A stretch of 64,000 nt of DNA from CAVVSQ01 sp963848825 (lineage in GTDB: Bacteria; Planctomycetota; Planctomycetia; Gemmatales; Gemmataceae), in contig CAWKFA010000017.1 of NCBI GenBank assembly GCA_963848825.1, positions 496,001-560,000 of the forward strand, in the 5' to 3' direction. The translations under genes were made by a program, and so were the position numbers. The notes under the pieces were generated by a model. The model was given only the letters and a program-made list of their open reading frames with translations, was not told where the DNA came from and ran no database searches. Shown one piece after another: positions 57,063-64,000 of this stretch (position 1 is the first letter of the stretch; each line of letters starts with the position of its first letter).

Positions 57063-58978
57063 ATGGCCAACAAAAGCCCCTCCGGGACATCGTACATCCG
57101 CATGCTCACGGGGCTTGTTCTGACCGTTGGCATCCTTTATCTCGCCAAGTCGTTTGTTGTGCCCCTGGCGCTCGCTGTTCTTATCACCTTCGTGCTTTCG
57201 CCAATTGTCGTGCATTTGCAACGACACCACGTCCCCAGGATCGCGGCGGTGCTCCTGACTGCCGTGGTGGCACTGGGTGCGTTTGGCCTGATACTGGCCG
57301 AACTGGGTAGCCAGGTGAACGCCCTGGTCCATCAATTGCCCGAGCACAAAGAAAAAATCAAAAAAAAGATCGATGACCTGCGTGGCTCGAAGGACGGTGC
57401 TCTTGCTAAATTTCTGGAAATGGTTCGCGAGATTACCGAGGACCCCGAGAAAACCGCGGAACGTGTTAACGCCGAGCGTACCAACGCGGATGTCACTGAT
57501 AAACCTGTTGTCGTCGTCAAAACCGACGAGCCTTCCAACTTACAAAAGCTAGCGTACGTCGTGCTGCCCGTCTTTGAGCCGCTGGCCACTGCCGGCCTGG
57601 TTATCATCCTGGTTCTTTTCATGCTGAATAGCCGGGAGGATTTGCGCAATCGCTTCATAAGCCTTCTTGGTCACGGCCACCTGACCGGAACGACGCGGGT
57701 AATTGTCGATGCTGCCCAGCGGGTGAGTAGCTATCTGCTCACGCAGCTGCTGGTCAACGTCACCTTCGGAGTTATCTTCGCGATTGGCCTCTTGATCATC
57801 GGCGTGCCCTACGCTTTTTTATGGGGCTGCATCACAGGTATTCTGCGCTTCATCCCTTATGTGGGAACCTGGCTTTCCGTCGCGTTTCCCCTCGTTCTCA
57901 GTTTCGCACTGGCGCCCGACTGGACGCAACCGATCACGGTGCTCGTCTTCTTTGCCGTTATGGATCTCGTGGTGGCCAATGCGATTGAGCCGCTTCTTTT
58001 CGGCCACAGAACTGGCGTCACGCCGATTGCATTGTTGGTGGCCGCGGCCTTTTGGACGTGGGTATGGGGGCCAATCGGCCTGGTGCTGTCCACCCCGATG
58101 ACAGTTTGCCTGGTTGTCCTGGGTCAGCATGTGCCCCAATTTCGCTTTTTCGCGCTGCTTCTGGGAGACGAGCCGCCACTCGAGACCCACATCAGCTATT
58201 ACCAACGCCTACTCTCCCGCGACGTGGAAGAGTCGCGGCAAATCGCGCTGAATTACGCCAAAACCAAGGGCCAGGAGCTGGCGTGCGAGGATGTCCTTAT
58301 GCCGGCCCTTGTCCTGGCGGGCATTGATCGCCAATCGCAAGTTTTGGATTCGGAGGATGAAGATTTTATTTGTCAGGACATCAACGAAATCATCAGCGTT
58401 TTTGAAAAACAGAACACCGAGGCCGCTGCAGGCTCGGACCAGCTGCTACCTGACAAGGGCAGTGCGGCGGCCAGCGGTTTGCAGGTAAATATTCTGGGCT
58501 GCCCGGCCCACCAGAAAACCGAGGAGTTGCCTTTGCGGATGCTGAGCCTGCTGTTGAAACCGCATGGCGTCCGGGTAGATATCATGTCAACCCGCAACCT
58601 ACCGACCGAAGTCGCTGAAAATATCGCCGTTCAGAAGCCCGCGCTGGTGTTCATCGCGGTCTTGCCACCTGGCGGCCTGGTGCAGGCCGCTTACTTGTCC
58701 CGACGTCTGCGTAAACGCTTCAAGGACTTGACGATTGTGATTGGTTGTTGGGGCGGCGCAAGCACTACGACTCGCTGTTAAATCGGATGCGCATGGCCGG
58801 GGCAAATCATGTGACGACATCGATGATACAGGCGTGCAAGCGCATCCGTGAATTGCTGGATACGCGTATGTCGCCGCCAAAAATCGTTTTGGCTCCGGAC
58901 AGCAAAGCGACAAGCATTCCGGTTCCCACCGCCCCCGCGGGCTCTGACGGTGCCTTCGAAAAACCAGAAAAAAGGTGA
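57063..58978 (+). CDS. AI-2E/PerM-family membrane protein with extra C-terminal Rossmann (B12-binding-like) domain, one frameshift
   Basis: About 638 residues. The N-terminal 360 carry the PF01594 permease pattern: GLVLTVGILYLAKSFVVPLA, VVALGAFGLILAELGSQVNA, SSYLLTQLLVNVTFGVIFAI-type helices, GITGILRFIPYVGTWLSVAF-type turn and GPIGLVLSTPMTVCLVVLGQ. A linker leads to LQVNILGCPAHQKTEELPLR, then LLLKPHGVRVDIMSTRNLPT, PALVFIAVLPPGGLVQAAYL and LTIVIGCWGGRKHYDSLLNR. This is the strand-helix pattern of a cobalamin-binding-type Rossmann domain lacking the DxHxxG motif. The frame breaks near 58755; after one base the domain and a tail of about 70 residues continue to 58978. It is followed 4 bp later by a response regulator and lies behind a sigma-54 promoter. 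Confidence 0.82.
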
Positions 58979-58982
58979 AGCC

Positions 58983-59348
58983 ATGGCCAAAATACTCATT
59001 GTTGAAGACAACGATGACAATCGTGTGTCCTTGACGCGATGGCTGCAGAGCAAGGGCTTTGAAGTTGCCACGGCCAAGGATGGTCGTGAAGGAGTCGCGA
59101 CCACACAGGCCGAAAAACCAGACCTCGTTTTAATGGACATGAATATGCCAGTGCTCGATGGTTGGGAAGCAACGCAGCAAATAAAAGCGTGCATGGCAAC
59201 GCGCTATACACCGGTAATTGCCTTCTCCGCTCACGGCATGCCGGACGATCGCGCGCGTGCGCTCGGGGCCGGGTGTTGCGAGTATTTGACCAAGCCCGTG
59301 GACCTGGTCGATTTGTTGGCCCATATTAAAGATGTACTGGCTCGCTAA
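58983..59348 (+). CDS. Stand-alone response regulator (receiver domain only)
   Basis: 121 residues with a complete CheY-like receiver: ILIVEDNDDN acidic pocket, phosphoacceptor Asp52 (LVLMDMNMPVLDG), the Thr/Ser position (IAFSAHG) and Lys104 (EYLTKPVDL). There is no output domain, so it works by protein contact. It overlaps the AI-2E-type gene unit (4-bp gap) and is probably co-transcribed from the sigma-54 promoter at 56989. Its partner could be the hybrid kinase at 62091. Confidence 0.93.
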   Translation: MAKILIVEDNDDNRVSLTRWLQSKGFEVATAKDGREGVATTQAEKPDLVLMDMNMPVLDGWEATQQIKACMATRYTPVIAFSAHGMPDDRARALGAGCCEYLTKPVDLVDLLAHIKDVLAR

Positions 59349-59503
59349 CTGCACCTGGTGCGCGACCAGCGTTTCACTGGCCGCGAATTCGGGCGTTGGG
59401 TAGGATCGTCACTTATTCGGGAAATTGTCTGCGCAATTGACTGCGGCCGGAAAGGCCATTAACCTATAAATCCAGAAAAATGCGGCGTGGGGAGCGGCGA
59501 ACC

Positions 59504-59518
59504 TGGCATAGCGTATGC
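59504..59518 (+). promoter_or_regulatory. Sigma-54 promoter of the CsbD gene
   Basis: TGGCATAGCGTATGC: full TGGCAT and -12 GC at the right spacing, first T of TTGC replaced by A. 64 bp upstream of the ATG. Confidence 0.65.
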
Positions 59519-59582
59519 ATGCTGAGGAGGACCCGTCGCGTAGTTCGCGCTTTAAAGGAAATTATGACACTGGAGATTGAAA

Positions 59583-59780
59583 ATGAATTGGGACCAGATC
59601 AAGGGCGAGTGGAAACAGATGAAGGGCAAGGTACGTGAGAAGTGGGGAAAGCTAACAGACAACGACCTTGAGGTGATCGCCGGCAAAAAGGACCAGCTCC
59701 TTGGGAAATTGCAGAAGGAATACGGCTACGACAAAGATCAGGCTGAAAAAGAGCTCGATGATTTCTGCCGTAAATACTGA
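59583..59780 (+). CDS. CsbD-family stress protein
   Basis: 65 residues: MNWDQIKGEWKQMKGKVREK, then WGKLTDNDLEVIAGKKDQLL and GKLQKEYGYDKDQAEKELDD. This is the standard CsbD fold signature and length. CsbD proteins are small, helical, and induced in the general stress response of many bacteria, with unknown mechanism. GGAG precedes the ATG by 7 bp; the ATG two codons downstream of a TTG is preferred because the family starts with MNWD. Confidence 0.95.
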   Translation: MNWDQIKGEWKQMKGKVREKWGKLTDNDLEVIAGKKDQLLGKLQKEYGYDKDQAEKELDDFCRKY

Positions 59781-59848
59781 CCAGTAGGCTGTTTAGAAGC
59801 TGACCATCGTCCTAGACTAGCTTTTCTGGTCGGAGAGGCCGGGAGAAA

Positions 59849-59877
59849 GGAAGGCCGCTTACGAGAAGCGGCCTTCC
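59849..59877 (-). terminator. Hairpin terminator for the DUF892 gene
   Basis: Perfect 12-bp stem GGAAGGCCGCTT / AAGCGGCCTTCC with a 5-base loop, located 14 bp beyond the minus-strand gene's stop and followed on that strand by TTTCTCC. It can also end the CsbD transcript. Confidence 0.65.
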
Positions 59878-59891
59878 CCAACCCAACGGCG

Positions 59892-60455
59892 CTACTTGGA
59901 CGATCGCGAACCGTTTTTACGTGCGGAGGATTGTTTGGACGAACCTTCCATGTCGTCGTCGCCGCCTTCTTCCGCGGACACGTTGATCACGGATTCGGCC
60001 AGATCGGTCAGCTTTTTATCCGCTTCCCCCTCTTCGTCGAGCGTCTCCTGAAGGAGGTCAGCGGCTTTATCGAAGCCGAGCAGATTCGCGAACGTACGGA
60101 CGCAGCCGTAGCCCGCGATCTCGTAATGCTCGACGCGCTGGGCGGCCGCAATGAGACCAGCGTCCATAACGGCGGGCGCCGCGTCTTCTTCCATCATTTC
60201 AGATCCTTCCTCGATTAGTCCTTCCATGGCTTTGCATTTCTTGCCCTTGGGACTTTCTTCGAGCTGGCCGAAAATCGTTTCCAGCCGCTCAACCTGCATT
60301 TTGGTGACTTCAAGGTGTTCCTCGAAGGCAGTGCGCAGCTCCGGGGAATTGGCTGCTTTGGCCATCTTGGGTAGCGCTTTAACCAGCTGGTTTTCCGCGC
60401 TATAAAGATCCTTAAGTTCATTCACAAACAAATCGTGTAAAGATTTCAGGGCCAT
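59892..60455 (-). CDS. DUF892 (YciE-like) ferritin-like protein
   Basis: 187 residues. SLHDLFVNELKDLYSAENQL, then ALPKMAKAANSPELRTAFEE and HLEVTKMQVERLETIFGQL, the Glu/His-containing helices of the DUF892 diiron fold. It continues RVEHYEIAGYGCVRTFANLL and ends in an acidic, Lys/Ser-rich tail. YciE-like proteins are induced by osmotic and stationary-phase stress and pair with CsbD-type genes in many genomes. GGAG precedes the ATG. It lies 42 bp downstream of the YflT-like gene and probably shares its sigma-54 promoter. Confidence 0.92.
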   Translation of the reverse strand: MALKSLHDLFVNELKDLYSAENQLVKALPKMAKAANSPELRTAFEEHLEVTKMQVERLETIFGQLEESPKGKKCKAMEGLIEEGSEMMEEDAAPAVMDAGLIAAAQRVEHYEIAGYGCVRTFANLLGFDKAADLLQETLDEEGEADKKLTDLAESVINVSAEEGGDDDMEGSSKQSSARKNGSRSSK

Positions 60456-60497
60456 TTTTTCGCTCCTCAAAGGTTAAAATGTCAAATCCACTTCCGT

Positions 60498-61027
60498 CTA
60501 CGTTCTGCAAACATTTTCCGCGCCATGCTGCTTGAAATACTTGATAATATTGTCCGCCCCTTCCGTGGAATGTGGCACCACCCCAAACGCGACGCCGCCA
60601 TCCCGGAGCGCTTTCTCGTAAGCTTTCGCGTTTGACTCGGTTAGGCCCAGCCCGACCAGGCCGCCAAGGATGCCGCCTGCGACGGCGCCGCGCCGCCTCC
60701 GGCAAACGCCGCAGCCAGCGGTCCGGCGACAATCAAGCCTAACCCAGGCAAGACAATACTGGTGCCCAGGGCCGCCAGGGCCGCCAAGCCAGCGCCCACC
60801 GCAGTCCCCACGGCACCACCGATCGCCATCCCCTCCACGGCCTGATTGCCAGCATGCGCCATATCTTCATGGTCCTCTTCCGCAGCATACGACGAGCGCG
60901 TTTTGTCCGACATGAGCACGTTCAGCTCGGAAGCGGCGTACCCCTGGTCAAGAAGCCACTGATACGTAGCCTGGGCCGCCGTGCGGTCGCGAAAAACACC
61001 CGTAATCATTGATTCCCTGCTAGCCAT
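60498..61027 (-). CDS. General-stress (YflT/17M-like) protein with glycine-rich membrane segments, one frameshift
   Basis: About 175 residues. The N-terminal GVFRDRTAAQATYQWLLDQG with YAASELNVLMSD is the pattern of YflT/17M-like stress proteins. The Gly/Ala-rich middle (GGAVGTAVGAGLAALAALGT, GLGLIVAGPLAAAFAGGG) resembles glycine-zipper membrane segments. A one-base change near 60690 continues into GILGGLVGLGLTESNAKAYE and VPHSTEGADNIIKYFKQHGA, stopping at 60498. AAAGGGG precedes the ATG. First gene of a minus-strand unit with DUF892. Confidence 0.78.
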
Positions 61028-61111
61028 GGTGCGACCCCTTTGGAAATAGAGAAGTTTGAAATATCCCGCAAACAAGTTCGGATATTCACATTCCCGCCTT
61101 GAAAAAGAAAA

Positions 61112-61126
61112 GCACGTTGTGTGCCG
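61112..61126 (-). promoter_or_regulatory. Sigma-54 promoter of the YflT-like/DUF892 unit
   Basis: Minus strand CGGCACACAACGTGC: GGCAC and GC at the required spacing. 85 bp upstream of the ATG at 61027 and divergent from the next site. Confidence 0.6.
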
Positions 61127-61186
61127 CATTGTGAAGGCGGGACGGGGTGTTTTATTTTCTGGTCCCCCCGGTGTTGTGCTCCGGCC

Positions 61187-61201
61187 CGGCACACCAGTTG
61201 C
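61187..61201 (+). promoter_or_regulatory. Sigma-54 promoter of the DUF4142 gene
   Basis: CGGCACACCAGTTGC: GGCAC, five bases, TTGC. 66 bp upstream of the ATG at 61267. It shares CGGCACAC with the sites at 61112 and 63851. Confidence 0.75.
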
Positions 61202-61266
61202 TTCTTCCAGGGACGAAGTTGCCTTGGGCGTGTGACCAGGGGGAAGAACTTACAGGGGAGCATCTC

Positions 61267-61785
61267 ATGAAAGCTTATGTTGCATCGATGGTGGGACTTC
61301 TGGCGTTTATGGTCCTGCCGGCCTGGGTGGCAGGCCAGAATACCGCCACAGCGGGTCCTGACGAACAGTTTCTCATAAAAGCCCTCACAAGCAGCACCGG
61401 GGAGATCAAGGCGAGCGAATACGCGGCCCAAAATGCCACGAACACCGAAGTGAAGGCCTACGCCAACCAGTTGATCAAAGACCACACGAAACTTAACAGC
61501 GACCTGGTAACGCAAGCGAAGGGGATGAAAGTCGCTGTCGTAACCGGTCTCGATAAGGACCAGGCGGCCAAACAAACTGATCTTACCAAGCTCACGGGCG
61601 GTAGCTTCGACAGGGCTTATCTCAAAATGATGATTGATGGGCACAACGATGCGATCGCGCTTTTCCAGAAAGAAGCGCAGAACGGTCAAAACGCGGGCCT
61701 GAAAAACCTGGCTGAACAAACCTTGCCAGCGTTACGTCAGCATTTGCAACAGGCTCAAACCACCCTGAGCGCTCTCAAGAATTAG
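61267..61785 (+). CDS. Secreted DUF4142 protein
   Basis: 172 residues. A signal peptide (AYVASMVGLLAFMVLPAWVA) precedes a ferritin-like helical bundle: DEQFLIKALTSSTGEIKASE, then AAQNATNTEVKAYANQLIKD, HTKLNSDLVTQA and FDRAYLKMMIDGHNDAIALF. These are the DUF4142 hallmarks. Members are periplasmic stress-associated proteins; no enzyme activity is established. AGGGGAG precedes the ATG. Single-gene unit followed by a palindrome. Confidence 0.93.
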   Translation: MKAYVASMVGLLAFMVLPAWVAGQNTATAGPDEQFLIKALTSSTGEIKASEYAAQNATNTEVKAYANQLIKDHTKLNSDLVTQAKGMKVAVVTGLDKDQAAKQTDLTKLTGGSFDRAYLKMMIDGHNDAIALFQKEAQNGQNAGLKNLAEQTLPALRQHLQQAQTTLSALKN

Positions 61786-61794
61786 GAAAACAGT

Positions 61795-61825
61795 GGTGGG
61801 TCAGCGCGATTACGCTCGACCCACC
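61795..61825. repeat. Palindrome after the DUF4142 gene (possible terminator)
   Basis: GGTGGGTCAGCG and CGCTCGACCCACC form a 12-bp stem with one bulged base around a 6-base loop, 10 bp after the stop. There is no T-run, so it may be a dispersed palindrome of its own family. Confidence 0.55.
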
Positions 61826-62090
61826 CTACCTGGGGGCGGTGGAGTTTGCAAGATAGCAGCCAGTTCACCGGTTCGGGTTCTTGTTGTGCGCTGTGAACCT
61901 TTTTCGATGTCACTTCGAAACCTCCCTTTCATGTCGTCTGACCTGAGATATAATAAGTTCCGTATTGGAACCTGTTTTGTGCCTGGCGCGCCTTGACAGG
62001 GTTTCCGCAGTTCGTGCTCTCCACAACATGGCGGCCGGCTTATCGACCTCGACGGTCCGGCAAAACCGGGTTTTCCTGTGGCGGATCATC
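61826..62090. other. Intergenic region upstream of the hybrid kinase
   Basis: About 265 bp. No gene, and no site that keeps the sigma-54 GG/GC spacing was found upstream of this kinase. Confidence 0.4.
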
Positions 62091-63705
62091 ATGACCATAA
62101 ACGCTCAGCAAATTCGCGCTGAAGCGCATCTTACCGTTGGCAAATTAATCCAGCGGGACGCATCCATTATTATTGAGCGCTGGAGCAGGCGGGTTCTGCA
62201 AGAACAGCCCCGAGCGCTACGCGTCCACCATGAAGCGCTGCTCGATCACTTGCCCAGCTTTCTTCACGACGTCGGTGAATGCCTGGCGGAAAACCAGGAC
62301 TGGGAACCCGACAAACACTGGTCGAACGCACGTCAGCACGGCGAGCAACGCTGGCAAAACGGCTGGTCGCTTGCCGAGGTGATTCAGGATTACCAGATTT
62401 TGCGTTTCGTGGTTGTCGACTATCTCGAAGAGACGATGGATCGGCATTTGCGGGCCCGCGAAATCATGGCCATCGGATTGGCGCTGGACGAGGCCATCAC
62501 CGCCAGCGTAAACGCCTATACCGCCGCCAGTCAGGAGCGGGCGGACCGTACGGACCGGGCGGTACAGCATCACGCCGAGCTCCTAAAAGCGACGAATCGC
62601 CGGAAGGATGAATTTCTGGCGATCCTGGGCCACGAAATGCGCAATCCGCTTGGGCCAATCCGCAACGCCGTTGAAGTGCTGGCACTGCGAGGCAATGACC
62701 AGTCAACGGTCGAATGGGTGCGTGGCATGCTGGCGCGACAGGTGCGCATTATGACACGGTTGGTGGACGACCTGCTGGATGCTTCACGCGTGGGGCGCGG
62801 CAAGATTATCCTGCAAAAGGAGCGTTTGGACCTCGTCCGGCTGGTGGCGACTGTCACCGAGGATATGCAAGCCGCCACGACCTCTACCGGGCCCCCCATT
62901 ACCGTGGAGCTTCCCACTGGTCCGGTATGGGTCGACGGCGACGTTACACGGCTTACGCAAATCATCGGTAACCTTCTGCAAAATGCCGCCAAGTTTACGG
63001 ACCGGTCGGGTCGGGTGACCGTGCGGTTGGAACATCAAGAAAAGGCCCCGGCGCAACTCTGAGCGTCCGCGACACCGGCATCGGCATCGAACCGGACCTG
63101 CTGGGCAAGGTATTCGATAGCTTCATGCAAGCCGATCGCACGGTAGAGCGCAGTCGCGGCGGCCTGGGTCTGGGACTGGCGCTGGTACGGGGACTGGTTG
63201 AATTGCACGGCGGGTCCGTAACGGCCGCCAGCGAAGGGGTCGGTAAAGGGGCGGAATTCCTTGTCGAGCTTCCCGTGGCCACCGAACTCGGCGTGGCGGT
63301 CGCGAAGTCTCCAACTGGCGCTGGTGTCGGCAGACCGAGCCGAATTCTGTTAATCGAAGACAATCGGGACTCCGCGCATTGTCTCAAGCTACTTCTGGAA
63401 CTGGCCGGGCATAAGGTGACTGTGGCGTACTCAGGCGCGGAGGGTGTCAAGGCCGCCAGTCAGAATAAACCGGATGTGGTACTTTCCGACCTTGGGCTAC
63501 CCGGCATGAGCGGTTACGAGGTGGCCCAGGCGCTCGCGCTGAACCCACTACTTCGAGGATTGTCCTGATCGCCATCTCGGGTTATGGCTCCGATACCGAT
63601 CTGGCACATTGTCGCCAGGCCGGGTTCGACCATCATTTGACGAAACCCGTCGACCTGACCCTGCTGAATGACCTCCTCGTGAAACTTTTGCCCGAACCAA
63701 CCTAA
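62091..63705 (+). pseudogene. Hybrid sensor histidine kinase with RsbRD-like N-terminus and C-terminal receiver, two frameshifts
   Basis: About 538 residues, soluble. Residues 15-120 (LIQRDASIIIERWSRRVLQE ... HGEQRWQNGWSLAEVIQDYQ) match RsbRD-type N-terminal sensor domains of stressosome proteins. The kinase core has the H-box DEFLAILGHEMRNPLGPIRN with His181, the N-box IIGNLLQNAAKFTDRS, G1 DTGIGIEPD, the F-box and GLGLGLALVRGLVELHGGSV. A receiver follows: ILLIEDNRDSAH, the Asp in VVLSDLGLPGMSG and LTKPVDLTLL. Frames must change near 63055 and 63555, each at a point where the family sequence resumes. It could feed the stand-alone regulator at 58983 or the NtrC-like protein at 52874. Confidence 0.82.
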
Positions 63706-63850
63706 GTCCATCTTCGTTCATGACGCCAAAACTAGAGGCGCCCCCAGGCATTCCCGCAATAAATAGCGCATATTCATCTGCAACGTCTACTTTCGCGTCA
63801 CCTCAGGTGAGTACGATGAAGAGCAGGGCAGTGTGCTTCGGTCCCCCTGG

Positions 63851-63865
63851 CGGCACACGACTTGC
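63851..63865 (+). promoter_or_regulatory. Sigma-54 promoter near the window end
   Basis: CGGCACACGACTTGC: GGCAC, five bases, TTGC. It shares CGGCACAC with the 61187 site and lies 44 bp upstream of an ATG that is open to the window edge. Confidence 0.65.
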
Positions 63866-63908
63866 TGCCGTTGGACCGGAACTCAAGCTGATTGGTGGCT
63901 GGTAGATC

Positions 63909-64000
63909 ATGAATTTCAGGGTGGGGGATATGCTGACAGCGCTAAAAAACCTCTTTGTCGGACATCACCATGTGGACGACCAACTGCGGGAGTTAGCGAA
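63909..64000 (+). CDS. 5' end of a gene running off the window
   Basis: An ATG at 63909 opens a frame through the last base (MNFRVGDMLTALKNLFVGHH, then HVDDQLRELA). Thirty codons are too few to identify it; the sigma-54 site 44 bp upstream argues that the gene is real and belongs to the cluster. Confidence 0.45.
   Translation, partial: MNFRVGDMLTALKNLFVGHHHVDDQLRELA

Overview
The window looks like a chromosomal piece of a planctomycete, probably Gemmatales/Gemmataceae-like. Evidence: ECF sigma factor genes overlapping Ser/Thr kinase genes, a kinase fused to WD40 repeats, secreted sulfatases, DUF1080 and sialate O-acetylesterase-type hydrolases, an enolase-superfamily epimerase, a multihaem cytochrome c followed by a sorbosone-dehydrogenase-like protein, and an anthrax-lethal-factor-like metallopeptidase domain. 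No rRNA, tRNA, CRISPR array or intact transposon was seen.

Layout. 0-5.3 kb: an RND efflux pump and its periplasmic adaptor. 5.3-8.6 kb: an ECF sigma factor / kinase-WD40 pair. 8.7-11 kb: an MFS exporter and an Ohr-type peroxidase. 11.3-28.2 kb: a secreted hydrolase region (two sialate O-acetylesterases, two sulfatases, an esterase, a DUF1080 protein, epimerase, cytochrome, sorbosone-type protein), probably for scavenging sulfated or acylated glycans. 28.4-36.1 kb: a GAF/AAA+ sigma-54 activator, a STAS protein, an EmrAB-like pump, a phosphoketolase relic and a class I aldolase. 36.3-39.5 kb: a second ECF/kinase module. 39.9-42.4 kb: two uncharacterised proteins.

42.8-64 kb holds the most unusual content. 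Most genes are small stress or envelope proteins: DUF3309, DUF1328, CsbD, DUF883/YqjD-like, holin-like DUF1469, LEA-like, ferritin-like, DUF892/YciE, YflT-like and DUF4142. With them are an AI-2E-type permease with an extra C-terminal domain, a gamma-glutamyl ligase / class II amidotransferase pair, and two-component proteins. Fourteen sites here fit the sigma-54 -24/-12 pattern (GG, ten bases, GC), and nearly all lie 30-140 bp upstream of the first gene of a transcription unit. An NtrC-type activator sits in the middle. I read this as a clustered sigma-54 stress/envelope regulon, the main candidate for a previously undescribed system.

Caution: many genes need one-base frame changes to give a full-length product while the protein sequence on both sides stays well conserved. 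Either the consensus sequence carries indel errors or there is real decay. I typed genes with two or more lesions, and relics, as pseudogene; single-frameshift genes are left as CDS with the break noted. Three copies of a GGGGTCAGACCC palindrome and a fragment of a REP-associated transposase record past REP/RAYT activity.
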